Assembly: GCA_005883955.1 (NCBI GenBank)
Contig: VAXH01000072.1
Span: 1 to 62,427 of the forward strand
Length of the DNA stretch: 62,427 nucleotides
Reading direction: 5' to 3'
Source of the DNA: Actinomycetota bacterium
Lineage (GTDB): Bacteria > Actinomycetota > Thermoleophilia > Gaiellales > Gaiellaceae
Part shown: one piece after another, positions 36,662 to 45,267 of the stretch
Layout: each line of letters starts with the position of its first letter
How positions within the stretch are numbered: position 1 is the stretch's first letter
Notes under the pieces: generated by a model
What the model was told of the DNA's origin: nothing
What the model saw: the letters and a program-made list of their open reading frames with translations, nothing else
The model's database searches: none
Made by a program: the position numbers and the translations under genes

Positions 36662-37054
36662 CTAGTCGCTCCACCAGTCCTGAATCGTCTCAGCGTCACC
36701 GGGACCGGTGTTCGGGGCGCCGACGGCGAGGACCTCCGCCCCTCCGGGACCGCCCTCGAACGTGCGCACCGTGTCCTTGTCGACGCGAAGCACGTCCCAT
36801 TGTCCGAGCTCGATGACGTCGTCGCCGACCTTCGCCCGCATGCTGCCGCTGACGACGATGTAGGCCTCCTCCTGATTCTTGTGCTTGTGCGCGAACGGGA
36901 GGCGAAAGTTCGGTGCGATCCGCTGATAGCTGAGCCCGAAGTGCTCGAGCTCGAGCGGCACACGCGCCATCCTCGCTTCGAGGTCAGGGGCGAGACCGAA
37001 ATTCGGCGCCTGGTCTTCGACCTCCTTCAGGTTCAGGGTCGTGTATCCAGCCAT
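36662..37054 (-). CDS. Cupin-domain protein
   Basis: 130 residues from ATG 37054, with GAGGAGG seven bases upstream. Single cupin barrel: RLPFAHKHKNQEEAYIVVSGSMR carries the HxHx4Ex6G metal motif, and the second motif region is near RVDKDTVRTFEGG with the usual His replaced, so the metal site may be incomplete. Function unknown; likely binds a small molecule or sugar. Ends 3 bases from the fbiC stop (convergent) and diverges from the leuS leader. Confidence 0.8.
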   Translation of the reverse strand: MAGYTTLNLKEVEDQAPNFGLAPDLEARMARVPLELEHFGLSYQRIAPNFRLPFAHKHKNQEEAYIVVSGSMRAKVGDDVIELGQWDVLRVDKDTVRTFEGGPGGAEVLAVGAPNTGPGDAETIQDWWSD

Positions 37055-37098
37055 TGGTTTCCTCCTCGAATTGACGTGACGTGACGCTACTGCGTTGC

Positions 37099-37104
37099 TA
37101 CAGT
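37099..37104 (+). promoter_or_regulatory. -10 element of the leuS leader transcript (TACAGT)
   Basis: TACAGT ends 8 bases before the ATG of the leader ORF at 37113, so that ORF would be translated as a leaderless message. A TTGACG lies at 37071-37076, too far for standard spacing. Confidence 0.45.
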
Positions 37105-37112
37105 CCGTCGCA

Positions 37113-37133
37113 ATGGAGCAGCTGCTTCTGTAG
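37113..37133 (+). CDS. Leucine-rich leader peptide of leuS (M-E-Q-L-L-L)
   Basis: ATG GAG CAG CTG CTT CTG TAG: six residues, the last three all leucine, directly followed by hairpins and an intrinsic terminator before leuS. The arrangement matches amino-acid attenuation leaders, here for the enzyme that charges tRNA-Leu. Part of the leucine codons (37123-37128) is complementary to 37140-37145, which also pairs within the next hairpin, giving two exclusive structures. Confidence 0.6.
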   Translation: MEQLLL

Positions 37134-37137
37134 TCCA

Positions 37138-37172
37138 GGGAAGCAACGCGGCGGCAAGCCGCGGAACTTCCC
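37138..37172 (+). other. Hairpin in the leuS leader (candidate regulatory stem)
   Basis: GGGAAG (37138-37143) pairs with CTTCCC (37167-37172), enclosing a 6-bp CGCGGC/GCCGCG stem with loop GGCAA. The 5' arm can instead pair with the leucine codons of the leader ORF. The stem ends 3 bases before the terminator. Confidence 0.55.
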
Positions 37173-37175
37173 ACG

Positions 37176-37199
37176 GCCTCTCGATCGAGAGGCTTTTTT
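37176..37199 (+). terminator. Intrinsic terminator before leuS
   Basis: GCCTCTCGA/TCGAGAGGC (37176-37193) followed by six T. It stands 15 bases before the leuS ATG and on the same strand, so it must be read through or prevented for leuS expression; this fits attenuation. Confidence 0.8.
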
Positions 37200-37214
37200 G
37201 TTTCTGGAGGCGCA

Positions 37215-39650
37215 ATGGATCGGTACGAGCCACAACAGGTCGAGGCCAAGTGGCAGAGGGTCTGGGAGGACGCGCGCGCGTTCTACGTGTCGAATCCGGA
37301 TCTGCGCGACGCGCCGGAACGCAGGAAGTTCTACATGCTCGAGATGCTCCCCTATCCCTCGGGCAACCTGCACATGGGGCACGTGCTCAACTACACGCTT
37401 GGCGACGTGGTCACGCACTTCCGGCGCCGGCAGGGCTACACCGTCCTGCGACCGATGGGTTTCGACTCGTTTGGGCTGCCGGCCGAAAACGCCGCCATTC
37501 GCGGCGGCGGGCATCCGCGGGAGATAACCGAGCGGAACATCGCCGCGATCCGTGCCCAGATGCACAGGCTCGGCTGGGCGATCGACTGGGACCGCGAGGC
37601 CTCGGCCCACGAGCCGGAGTACTACCGCTGGACGCAGTGGCTGTTCCTGAAGTTCTACGAGGCCGGGCTCGCCTACCGGAAAGCGGCGCCGGTCAACTGG
37701 TGCCCGAACGACCAAACGGTGCTCGCGAACGAGCAGGTGATCGACGGCCGCTGCGAGCTCTGCGGCACCGAGGTCGAGGCGCGAAATCTCGAGCAGTGGT
37801 TCTTCAGGATCACGGCGTATGCCGACGCCTTGCTCGACGACCACGTGACGATCGACTGGCCGGAGCGTACGAAGGCGATCCAGCGCAACTGGATCGGGCG
37901 CTCCGAGGGGGCGGAGGTGCTCTTCCGGGTCGGGGAGCTCGATCTCGACCTGCCTGTTTTCACGACACGGGCGGACACGCTCTTCGGCGCCACGTTCATG
38001 GTGCTCGCGCCTGAGCACCCCCTCGTCGAGAAGCTCGCCGTCGGAACCGAGGAGGAGGGGGCGGTGCGCGAGTACGTCAAGCGCACCGCTGCCCGATCGA
38101 CGGAGGAGCGCGAGACGAAGGAGAAGGACGGTGTCTTCACCGGGCGTTACGCCGTCAACCCGGCGACCGGCGAGCCGGTCCCGATCTGGGTCGCCGACTA
38201 CGTCCTGATGGAGTACGGCACCGGCGCGATCATGGCGGTGCCCGCGCACGACGAGCGCGACTTCGAGTTCGCGCAGCGCTACGAGCTGCCGGTCGTCGGC
38301 GTCGTCGAGCCGGCGGACGGTTCGGCCGAGGAGGCCGAGGGCCCCTTCTCCGCGCACACCGAGGACGAGCGGCTGGTCAACTCAGGGCAGTTCTCCGGCC
38401 TGCCGGCGCCCGAGGGCGCGCGCGAGATCGTCGCGTGGCTGGGCGAGCGCGGACGCGGACGGCCGGCGGTCAGCTACCGGCTGCGCGACTGGGGCTTCTC
38501 CCGGCAGCGCTACTGGGGGTGCCCGATTCCGATCGTCTACTGCGACGTGTGCGGGATCGTCCCCGTCCCCGAGGACGAGCTGCCCGTGCTGCTGCCGGAG
38601 GTCGAGGACTACAGGCCGAAGGGGATCCCGCCGCTTGCGTCCAACGAGGAATGGCTGCACGTGCCCTGTCCTCGCTGCGGTCGCGAAGGGCGACGCGAGG
38701 CCGAGACGATGGACACCTTCGTCGACTCGTCGTGGTACTTCCTACGCTACTGCGATCCGCACAACGACCAGGCGCCGTTCGATCGCGCGCTCGCGGACTA
38801 CTGGATGCCGGTCGATCAGTACATCGGCGGCATCGACCACGCGACCGGCCACCTGCTCTACTCGCGCTTCTTCGTCAAGGTCATGAACGAGCTCGGCCTC
38901 ATCGGCGTTCGTGAGCCCTTCGCGCGCCTGTTTCACCAGGGCTGGGTACGCCTCGGCGGCTCGAAGATGTCGAAGTCGCGCGGCAACGTGGCCGCGCCCG
39001 ACCAGCTGGCCGAGATGTACGGCGCCGACGCCGTCCGCCTCTTCATCCTCTTCATGGGCCCGGCCGACCAGGACATGGAGTGGACCGAGGAGGGAGTCGA
39101 AGGGATCGCGCGCTTCTTGCGACGGCTGTGGCGGATCGTCACCGAGGTGGCGGTGCAAGCTCCCGGCGACGGTCCCGGAGACGGGTCGCTCGCGCGGAAG
39201 ACCCACGAGACGATTGCGAAGGTCACCGACGACATCGGCCGGCGATTCGTCTTCAACACGCCGATCGCCGCCGTGATGGAGCTCGTCAACGAGCTGGCGC
39301 CGGCGACCAGCGATCCCGCCGCACGGTTTGCGTCCGAGACGGTGGTGTCGCTGATCCAGCCGTACGCCCCGCACATCGCGGAGGAGCTCTGGGAGCGCCT
39401 CGGCCACGAGCGTCTCTGGGAGCAGCCCTGGCCCGTCGCCGAAGACGCACTGCTCGAGCGGGACACGTTCGAGCTCGTGATTCAGGTCAACGGCAAGGTG
39501 CGCGACCGGCTCGAGGTCTCCGTCGATCTGCCTGAGGCAGAGCTGATCGAGCAGGCAAAGGCGTCGCCCCGCGTGCAGGCGCAGCTCGACGGCCGGGAGA
39601 TTCGCCACGCGATCGTCGTTCCACGCAAGCTGGTCAACTTCGTCGTCTGA
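37215..39650 (+). CDS. leuS: Leucyl-tRNA synthetase
   Basis: 811 residues, class Ia synthetase. [16 protein letters not shown] holds the HIGH motif and SKMSKSRGN the KMSKS loop. A CP1 editing domain is present ([43 protein letters not shown]), and a zinc-ribbon-like C-x2-C pair lies near [10 protein letters not shown] and CELC. It charges tRNA-Leu and removes mischarged Ile/Val products. CTGGAGG seven bases before ATG 37215. Preceded by a leader ORF, hairpin and terminator, so it is probably controlled by leucine or charged tRNA-Leu supply. Confidence 0.96.
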   Translation: MDRYEPQQVEAKWQRVWEDARAFYVSNPDLRDAPERRKFYMLEMLPYPSGNLHMGHVLNYTLGDVVTHFRRRQGYTVLRPMGFDSFGLPAENAAIRGGGHPREITERNIAAIRAQMHRLGWAIDWDREASAHEPEYYRWTQWLFLKFYEAGLAYRKAAPVNWCPNDQTVLANEQVIDGRCELCGTEVEARNLEQWFFRITAYADALLDDHVTIDWPERTKAIQRNWIGRSEGAEVLFRVGELDLDLPVFTTRADTLFGATFMVLAPEHPLVEKLAVGTEEEGAVREYVKRTAARSTEERETKEKDGVFTGRYAVNPATGEPVPIWVADYVLMEYGTGAIMAVPAHDERDFEFAQRYELPVVGVVEPADGSAEEAEGPFSAHTEDERLVNSGQFSGLPAPEGAREIVAWLGERGRGRPAVSYRLRDWGFSRQRYWGCPIPIVYCDVCGIVPVPEDELPVLLPEVEDYRPKGIPPLASNEEWLHVPCPRCGREGRREAETMDTFVDSSWYFLRYCDPHNDQAPFDRALADYWMPVDQYIGGIDHATGHLLYSRFFVKVMNELGLIGVREPFARLFHQGWVRLGGSKMSKSRGNVAAPDQLAEMYGADAVRLFILFMGPADQDMEWTEEGVEGIARFLRRLWRIVTEVAVQAPGDGPGDGSLARKTHETIAKVTDDIGRRFVFNTPIAAVMELVNELAPATSDPAARFASETVVSLIQPYAPHIAEELWERLGHERLWEQPWPVAEDALLERDTFELVIQVNGKVRDRLEVSVDLPEAELIEQAKASPRVQAQLDGREIRHAIVVPRKLVNFVV

Positions 39651-39824
39651 CGCGCCGGCCGGTCAAGCGGACGCGCGCCTCGAGGGCGCGCGCGGCCAAG
39701 GTTGGAGCGAGCCTGCGGCTTGGGAAGACACGGTCGGAACGCGACGGGTGCGAAACGTCCGGGTGTAGACGATTTGTTCCAATTTCGGCGCGATCTCGTC
39801 ACACTTTCGTCGCGGTTTTGGCGA

Positions 39825-39872
39825 TAGCGTCCCGCCGAGGGCGGCGGGTTTGAGCCCCACCCTTGGGTGGGG
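39825..39872 (+). promoter_or_regulatory. Repeated intergenic module, copy A (TANNNT + CCCCACCC hairpin)
   Basis: TAGCGT at 39825-39830 is followed by a GAGGG/GCGG-rich stretch and the hairpin CCCCACCC-TT-GGGTGGGG at 39855-39872. Related copies lie at 45127-45179, 54885-54922 (reverse) and 57614-57661. Copies A and B also share upstream sequence (GTTCCA..TCGGCGCG). The module lies within a gene-free gap of 39651-39967, which otherwise holds a GCGCGC hairpin after leuS and another perfect hairpin at 39896-39926. Confidence 0.5.
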
Positions 39873-39895
39873 GATGAAGGCGGGGCAGACAAGCA

Positions 39896-39926
39896 CTGCC
39901 CGGACACGGCTTCATCAGCCGGGCAG
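39896..39926. other. Perfect 8-bp inverted repeat before the ECF sigma gene
   Basis: CTGCCCGG (39896-39903) and CCGGGCAG (39919-39926) with a 15-base loop, in the probable upstream region of the sigma gene. Could be an operator or a hairpin of the 5' region. Confidence 0.35.
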
Positions 39927-39967
39927 CGGGACGCAAAAGCGACGCCCGCACGTAGGACAATGTGCTC

Positions 39968-40498
39968 ATGCGCATGCGCAGCGACGCCAAGCTCGTCGAG
40001 CTCGCGCGCCGCGGCTCGCGGGACGCGGCGGCGGAGCTCTTCACCCGCCACTGGCGCGCTGCCTGGCGCGCGGCCTACGTGGTCACAGGGCGGCGCGAGC
40101 TCGCGGACGACGTAGCCCAGGACGCGTTCGAGCGGGCGTTCGCAGCGCTGGCACGCTTCGACGAGCGACGCCCTTTTGGTCCCTGGCTGCACCGGATCGT
40201 TGTCAACCGCTGCCTCGATCTGCTCCGGACCGAGCGGCGGCTCGTCGCCGGAGACGCCGGGCTCGCGCGGCTCGAGTGGCACGATGTCCCTGACGGCGAT
40301 CGAGAGCTCCTCGACGCGGTAGCCGGGCTCTCGCTCCAACGTCGCGTCGTCGTCGTGCTGCGCTACGGGCTCGGCTACACCCCGACCGCGATCGCCGACT
40401 TGCTCGACATCCCGACCGGGACGGTCAACTCCCGGCTTGCGCGCGCGCTCGAAGAGTTGCGCGCCGACTACGAGGTGAACGATGTCGACCGAGCTTGA
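39968..40498 (+). CDS. ECF RNA polymerase sigma factor
   Basis: About 176 residues from ATG 39968; GTG 39962 and ATG 39974 are alternatives. Region 2 (AAELFTRHWRAAWRAAYVVTGRRELADDVAQDAFERAF) and region 4 (LSLQRRVVVVLRYGLGYTPTAIADLLDIPTGTVNSRL) are both complete. It directs RNA polymerase to a small regulon. It overlaps by 17 bases the next gene, a membrane protein that starts in the cytoplasm and is the likely anti-sigma partner. Confidence 0.9.
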   Translation: MRMRSDAKLVELARRGSRDAAAELFTRHWRAAWRAAYVVTGRRELADDVAQDAFERAFAALARFDERRPFGPWLHRIVVNRCLDLLRTERRLVAGDAGLARLEWHDVPDGDRELLDAVAGLSLQRRVVVVLRYGLGYTPTAIADLLDIPTGTVNSRLARALEELRADYEVNDVDRA

Positions 40499-41645
40499 GC
40501 GGCAGCTGCGAGCGGGGTTCGGGCGCTTGCCCAAGCCGACGCGGGAGGCAACCAACCAGGCCCGGTCCGCGGCTCTCGCCGCCCTCGGATCGACCCATCG
40601 TCGGTCCCGCGGGGGCCTACTCCTCGTCGCATTCGCCGTCGCGTTCGTGGTGGGCGCCGGCGCAGCGGCGCTGGCTGCGACGGGGAACCTTCATGTCCGC
40701 ATCGGGGCCGTAACGCCGCCCGCGCGTCCGTTTCCGACCCGGCTCTCGGTGCCGGCCGGCTCACACGGCGTCGCGGTCGTCGCCGGCGGAAAGCTCTGGC
40801 TTGCAACTCGCCACGGCCTCCGAATCGAAGGCATGCCCGTGTCGGCCGCGGAGCTCTCGCCGCGGGCGCTCTACGCGGTGGTGGGCATCGGCTCGTCGCT
40901 CGTCGCCCTCGCCCCCGGAAACCGGCGGCCGTGGGTTCACCAGACCGACGGACGCGTGATCAGCGTGGCGTGGTCGCCGGACGGGCTGAAGATCGCCTAC
41001 GTCGTCGCCCGGCCGGGCGACGACGAGCTCCGTCTGATCGAGGGCGACGGCTCGCCCGACCGCCTGCTCATCCGCGGCGTCAGGCCGGTGAGGCCGTCGT
41101 GGCGCGCCGACTCGCTCGCAGTCGCATACGTGGACGAGCGTGGACGCGCAGCGGTCTTCGATCTGAGCGCCGGCCTCCGCCGCACGTTCGACACGCGGCG
41201 CTGCGGCGGTGTTACTCGCGCCGTTGCGTACGACCGGCGCGAGCCCGCGCTCGCCGTCGTCTCGGCGCATGGGATCGCCGTCGTGCGTCGCTGGAGCCGG
41301 CCGGCCACATGCGCAATGCTCGACGTCTCGGCTTCACCCTTCGCTGCTGCGTGGCTGCAAGGCGGGCGAGTCCTGCTTGCCGTCAATCGTGCCCTCGGGA
41401 GCTCGCTCGAGCGCCTCTCGGGGACGAGCCTGGACGAGGAGGGAGCCGCCTCTGGACGCCAGGCTCTGCGGGGTTTGGCGGCTGCCCCGGCGGGCTCCTC
41501 CGTCGCAATCGCCGTGCGGCGATCTGCGGGCGTGGTCGACATTGGAATCGTCTCCAGCCTGGATCCGCGGGCGAGGCTGCAGCTCAACCGGCCTCTGCTC
41601 CGCATCAGGACCGCAGCAAAGGCGGTCTCGATCACTTGGCGCTGA
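40482..41645 (+). CDS. Membrane protein with extracytoplasmic beta-propeller; putative anti-sigma factor
   Basis: 387 residues. A cytoplasmic N-terminus of about 45 residues (STELERQLRAGFGRLPKPTREATNQARS) is followed by one TM helix (about 46-65) and a large outside domain with WD40/PD40-like strands such as ISVAWSPDGLKIAYVV and VRPSWRADSLAVAYVDERGRAAVFDL. The position directly behind and overlapping the ECF gene argues for an anti-sigma role in which the propeller senses an outside signal. No classic zinc-binding ZAS motif (HxxxCxxC) is seen in the short cytoplasmic part, so this would be a non-standard anti-sigma. Confidence 0.75.
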   Translation: MSTELERQLRAGFGRLPKPTREATNQARSAALAALGSTHRRSRGGLLLVAFAVAFVVGAGAAALAATGNLHVRIGAVTPPARPFPTRLSVPAGSHGVAVVAGGKLWLATRHGLRIEGMPVSAAELSPRALYAVVGIGSSLVALAPGNRRPWVHQTDGRVISVAWSPDGLKIAYVVARPGDDELRLIEGDGSPDRLLIRGVRPVRPSWRADSLAVAYVDERGRAAVFDLSAGLRRTFDTRRCGGVTRAVAYDRREPALAVVSAHGIAVVRRWSRPATCAMLDVSASPFAAAWLQGGRVLLAVNRALGSSLERLSGTSLDEEGAASGRQALRGLAAAPAGSSVAIAVRRSAGVVDIGIVSSLDPRARLQLNRPLLRIRTAAKAVSITWR

Positions 41646-41699
41646 TTAGGCGCAAAGGCGTCGCCCACTCGTAACGGTTTCCAGGGCACGCTCCGCGAT

Positions 41700-42308
41700 G
41701 TGCCCGAGTTGCCGTTCGAGCTCTCGCGCCGGCGCATCCTGGTCGCGGCCGGTTGCCTCGCCCTGCTGCTGTTGGTCGGCAGCAAGCTCCTCGCTCGGCC
41801 GCAGACGAGCGCGGCTCTGGCGCCACCTGCCGCTGCGCCGACGGAGACGGCAGCGGCCGCCCCGACGGTGGTCGTCGTCGACGTCGTCGGGGCTGTGCGC
41901 CGACCCGGTCTCTACCGGCTCGCGCAGGGCGCTCGTATCGCGGATGCGGTTTCGCGCGCAGGCGGCGCGACGCAGAAGGCCGACCTTGCTCTGATCAACC
42001 TTGCCGCGCCGCTCGCGGACGGCGAGCAGGTCGTCGTGCCCCGTCGCGGCTCGGCGGCTCTCGGCGCGCCGGCAGGCCCCGCCGGATCGAGCTCCTCGAG
42101 CGGCACTCCGCCCACCGGTCCGGTGCACCTGAACACCGCGACGCTCGAGCAGCTCGATTCGCTGCCTGGCATCGGCCCGGTGACCGCGCAGAAGATCCTC
42201 GACTACCGCCAGAAGCACGGCGCGTTCACCTCCGTCGACGAGCTGGACGCAGTCCCGGGCATCGGCCCGGCGCGGCTTGACCAGCTCAAGGACCTCGTCG
42301 CGCCCTGA
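41700..42308 (+). CDS. comEA: ComEA-type DNA-binding protein
   Basis: 202 residues from GTG 41700. One TM helix (about 12-30), an SLBB domain (VVVDVVGAVRRPGLYRLAQGARIADAVSRAGG) and two helix-hairpin-helix motifs at the C-terminus (LNTATLEQLDSLPGIGPVTAQKILDYR; VDELDAVPGIGPARLDQL). It binds incoming DNA outside the membrane for uptake through ComEC, encoded next. Full length. Confidence 0.93.
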   Translation: MPELPFELSRRRILVAAGCLALLLLVGSKLLARPQTSAALAPPAAAPTETAAAAPTVVVVDVVGAVRRPGLYRLAQGARIADAVSRAGGATQKADLALINLAAPLADGEQVVVPRRGSAALGAPAGPAGSSSSSGTPPTGPVHLNTATLEQLDSLPGIGPVTAQKILDYRQKHGAFTSVDELDAVPGIGPARLDQLKDLVAP

Positions 42309-43819
42309 TCCCGGCTGCACTCCGCTCACCGCCGCACTCGCTGCTCGCTTCGCTCTGCCTCGGGATCGCGTTGGCCAATCTCGTCCGCCTGCCGACGCTC
42401 GTCGCGCTCGCTTGCGCGGCCGCTATCGGCCTCGCCGCGAGCTCCTGGCGGAGCGTCGGGACGATCGCCTGCCTGCTGGCACTGGTGGGCTGGTGGTGGG
42501 GGAGCGCGCGGCTCGACCGCCTCGACCACAGCGCCCTGCGCGCCGAGGTCGGACGCGCCGAGACCGCGCTCGTCGTCGTGACGTCGGCACCGCGCCGAGG
42601 CAAGTTCGACTTGAAGATGGCCGTTCGCGTCCGGCGCTTCGGGCTGCTGGCACTCGACGAGGCGGCTCAGCTCGAGCTCCCGCTCGGGCGAGCGCCGCCG
42701 CAGGGCGGCGTCCTCGAGGTGCGGGCGGAGGCGAAGCTTCCCCACGGCCCCAGTCACGGCTTCGACGAGCGAACCTGGCTCAGGCGCCACGGCATCCACG
42801 TCGTGCTGGCCGGAGACCGCTGGCGGCTGGTCGGGCATCGCCATGGCCTCGGCGGCTTCGGCGACCGGCTACGAGCCTGGCTTGCAAGCTCGGTCGCGGG
42901 TGGGCTCCACGGCGAGCGGCGGGGAGTGCTCCTCGGGGTCGTGCTCGGTGACGAGGAGGGGCTAAACGACCGGCTGCGAACGGATTTCCGAGCGTCGGGC
43001 CTCTACCACCTCCTGGCCGTGTCCGGCCAGAACGTGGCTCTGGTCGCGGGCGGAGCGCTCGTGCTTGCCTGGCTGCTTGGGATCCCGCGCTGGCTTGGTC
43101 AACTCGGCGCCCTCGCGTCGATCGGCGGCTACGTCCTCGCCGTCGGGGCGCAGCCTTCCGTCCTACGGGCGGGCGTCGCCGGAGCGCTCGGCTCGCTGGC
43201 GTGGCTGACCGCTCGGTCGACCGACAGGTGGTACTTCCTGCTCCTCGGGGCGCTCGCGCTGCTCGCGTGGAACCCGTACGTGCTCTTCGACGCCGGCTTC
43301 CAGCTCTCGTTCGCCGCGGTCGTCGCGATCTTCACGCTTGCTCCGCGCCTCGAGCAACGCCTCGAGGGCTACCCCCTGCCAAGGTGGCTCCGTCAAGCGA
43401 TTGCGATCTCGACCGCCTGCGGCCTGGCGACGGCGCCGATCCTCTGGCTTCAGTTTCACGCGATTCCGCTGCTCGCCGTGCCGGCGAACGCGGCCGCCGC
43501 GCCTGCCGTCGTCCCCCTGCTCGGCCTGGCGATGTCGGCGGCGGTGGTCCATCCGCTCGCACCGGGTGTCTCGGCGCTGCTCGCACAGGCCGACGGGCTC
43601 TGTGCGACCTACCTCGCAGCCTGCGCGAAGGGCTTCGGCGGGCTGCCGCTCGCACAGATCCGCTCCGGCTGGGCGGCCGCGGCGCTGCTGCTGCTCGCCG
43701 GCGGAGCGTGGGCCTATGCTTGCCGCGATGGCCGAGCTGAAGGCCGCCTACCTGATCACCGGTACAGACCGGCCGAAAGTGAACCGGGCCGTGCGCAGGC
43801 TCCGCGACCGAATCGGTGA
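42305..43819 (+). CDS. comEC: ComEC/Rec2 DNA-uptake channel protein
   Basis: I place the start at CTG 42305, which overlaps the comEA stop as CTGA; the first standard codon is TTG 42371, which would remove 22 residues of the first hydrophobic segment. About 504 residues: an N-terminal soluble part after the first helices (LDRLDHSALRAEVGRAET...), then the competence domain with 8-10 helices (RTDFRASGLYHLLAVSGQNVALVAGG is the hallmark). The C-terminal metallo-beta-lactamase domain found in longer homologues is absent. It forms the channel for single-stranded DNA entry. The last 92 bases overlap holA. Confidence 0.85.
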   Translation: MIPAALRSPPHSLLASLCLGIALANLVRLPTLVALACAAAIGLAASSWRSVGTIACLLALVGWWWGSARLDRLDHSALRAEVGRAETALVVVTSAPRRGKFDLKMAVRVRRFGLLALDEAAQLELPLGRAPPQGGVLEVRAEAKLPHGPSHGFDERTWLRRHGIHVVLAGDRWRLVGHRHGLGGFGDRLRAWLASSVAGGLHGERRGVLLGVVLGDEEGLNDRLRTDFRASGLYHLLAVSGQNVALVAGGALVLAWLLGIPRWLGQLGALASIGGYVLAVGAQPSVLRAGVAGALGSLAWLTARSTDRWYFLLLGALALLAWNPYVLFDAGFQLSFAAVVAIFTLAPRLEQRLEGYPLPRWLRQAIAISTACGLATAPILWLQFHAIPLLAVPANAAAAPAVVPLLGLAMSAAVVHPLAPGVSALLAQADGLCATYLAACAKGFGGLPLAQIRSGWAAAALLLLAGGAWAYACRDGRAEGRLPDHRYRPAESEPGRAQAPRPNR

Positions 43820-44726
43820 CGACGCGACCGAGCTGATGTCGGCCTTCGAGGCCGGTGGGGCCGAGGTCGTCGCGTCGTGCAACGCCCTCGGGCTCTTCGT
43901 CAGCGAACGGAGGCTCGTCGTCGTCGAGCACGTCGAGAGCTGGAAGGCTGCCGAGGCCGAGCCGGTCGTCGACTACCTGAAAGCCCCCTCGCCAGAGACG
44001 GTCCTGGCGCTCGTCGGTGACGGACTACGCAAAGACTCGGTGCTGGGCAAGGCCGTCGCGAAGGCCGGAGAGCTCCTCCTTTACGACTTGCCGAAGCGGG
44101 GCACTCGCGCCGATCTGCCCGCCTGGGTCGGACGGCAGTTCGCCGCGCTCGGAATCAAGATCGATCCGGCGGTCTCCCGGCTGCTCGTCGACCTCGTCGG
44201 AGACAATCTCGACGAGCTCGCGGGCGAGGTCGAGAAGCTCGCCGCTTGGGCGAACGGTGACCCCATCGGCGAACGAGAGGTCGAGCTGCTCGTCGCCCCG
44301 CGAGGTGAGGTCCCGCCCTTCGCGATGACCGACGCCTGGGGGCGGCGCGACGTCGCCGGAGTGCTCGAAGCGAGCGAGCGCTTGCTCGCCCGCGCCGGCG
44401 GACCCGCGCGCGACTCGCTGCCACGGATCGTCGGGCTAATGACCAGCCACGTCGCCCGCGTGGCCGAGTGCCAGTCGCTCGCCGCCGAGGGAGTCTCGCC
44501 ACGCGAGGCCGCGGAGCGGCTGAAGAAGAACCGCTTCTACGTCGAGAAGCTGTTTGAGCAGGCAGCGAACTTCGCGCCCGACGAGCTCAGGCACGCGATC
44601 GTCCGGCTCGCCGAGCTCGACCTGGCACTCAAGGGCGGCAGCCGGCTGGCGGGCGAGCTCGAGTTCAGCCGCGCCCTCGTGGACCTGACCCGCCCGCGCG
44701 AAGTCGCTTCGTCTACGAGCCGCTGA
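43728..44726 (+). CDS. holA: DNA polymerase III delta subunit
   Basis: 332 residues from ATG 43728 (ATG 43716 is an alternative). Typical opening MAELKAAYLITGTDRPKVNRAVRRLRDRI, then the AAA-like VDYLKAPSPETVLALVGDG block and the C-terminal clamp-loader domain with LARAGGPARDSLPRIVGLMTSHVARVAECQSL. It opens the sliding clamp during loading. Standard neighbour of comEC and rpsT. Convergent with rpsT, 14-base overlap. Confidence 0.92.
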   Translation: MAELKAAYLITGTDRPKVNRAVRRLRDRIGDDATELMSAFEAGGAEVVASCNALGLFVSERRLVVVEHVESWKAAEAEPVVDYLKAPSPETVLALVGDGLRKDSVLGKAVAKAGELLLYDLPKRGTRADLPAWVGRQFAALGIKIDPAVSRLLVDLVGDNLDELAGEVEKLAAWANGDPIGEREVELLVAPRGEVPPFAMTDAWGRRDVAGVLEASERLLARAGGPARDSLPRIVGLMTSHVARVAECQSLAAEGVSPREAAERLKKNRFYVEKLFEQAANFAPDELRHAIVRLAELDLALKGGSRLAGELEFSRALVDLTRPREVASSTSR

Positions 44727-44973
44727 GCAGGCGGGCCGCCTGCGCCTTCTTGCGCGCGGCGGTGTTGCGGTGCAGCGCTCGGCGGGAGGTCGCCTTGTCG
44801 ATCGCGCGCACGAGTTCGCGATGCTCGGCGGACGCACGCTCCTGGTCGCCATCGGCGACCGCGGTCTGCAGGCGCTTCGTCAATGTCTTGACCGTTGAGC
44901 GGTAGCGGAGGTTCTCGAGCCGCTCCCGAGTCGCGGTCCGAACGCGTTTTTTCTGCTGTTTGATGTTCGGCAT
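44713..44973 (-). CDS. rpsT: 30S ribosomal protein S20
   Basis: 86 residues, full length. MPNIKQQKKRVRTATRERLENLR is the typical S20 start, and the C-terminus KATSRRALHRNTAARKKAQAARL is diagnostic. It binds 16S rRNA early in 30S assembly. There is no Shine-Dalgarno: an intrinsic terminator (44979-45000) ends only five bases before the ATG, so expression control at this site is likely. Upstream lies a 294-base gap shared with murJ, which holds repeat module copy B. Confidence 0.95.
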   Translation of the reverse strand: MPNIKQQKKRVRTATRERLENLRYRSTVKTLTKRLQTAVADGDQERASAEHRELVRAIDKATSRRALHRNTAARKKAQAARLLSGS

Positions 44974-44978
44974 GACGT

Positions 44979-45000
44979 AAAAAAGGCCCGCTACGCGGGC
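44979..45000 (-). terminator. Intrinsic terminator directly before rpsT
   Basis: Leftward reading: GCCCGC-GTA-GCGGGC followed by C and a run of six T, then ACGT and the rpsT ATG. No leftward gene lies upstream for it to serve, so it may attenuate rpsT's own leader transcript. Confidence 0.6.
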
Positions 45001-45126
45001 TGCGCGATCGTAGCAAAGGGCTCGTCGCACCTTCGGCTGCGCTCCCGAGCTCGCTGCCGTGGGCATCCCCCACGATCGACACGCTTTCGGCGCAAATCCG
45101 TTCCACATCGGCGCGGATTTCGTCGC

Positions 45127-45179
45127 TAGGCTCGGTCGCAGAGGGAGGTGGGAAGGAGCCCCACCCGGGAGTGGGGGCT
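45127..45179 (+). promoter_or_regulatory. Repeated intergenic module, copy B
   Basis: TAGGCT at 45127-45132, then GAGGGAGGTGGG and the hairpin AGCCCCAC / GTGGGGGCT (45157-45179). The flank GTTCCACATCGGCGCG matches copy A upstream of the ECF sigma gene. About 110 bases upstream of murJ. Confidence 0.5.
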
Positions 45180-45255
45180 GGACCCCGAGCCGGCGCGGCA
45201 GCCGCTGCAGAGAGAAAACCGTCGGCGCTTCGCGGGAGTCGGCTGACGCCCTTCT

Positions 45256-45261
45256 TATACT
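45256..45261 (+). promoter_or_regulatory. -10 element of murJ (TATACT)
   Basis: TATACT ends 6 bases before GTG 45268, without a Shine-Dalgarno. Confidence 0.5.
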
Positions 45262-45267
45262 CGCCAC

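Noticed and set aside
37055-37214. T-box riboswitch before leuS
   Set aside because: No T-box consensus (TGGNACCGCG) and the leader is far too short for Stem I.
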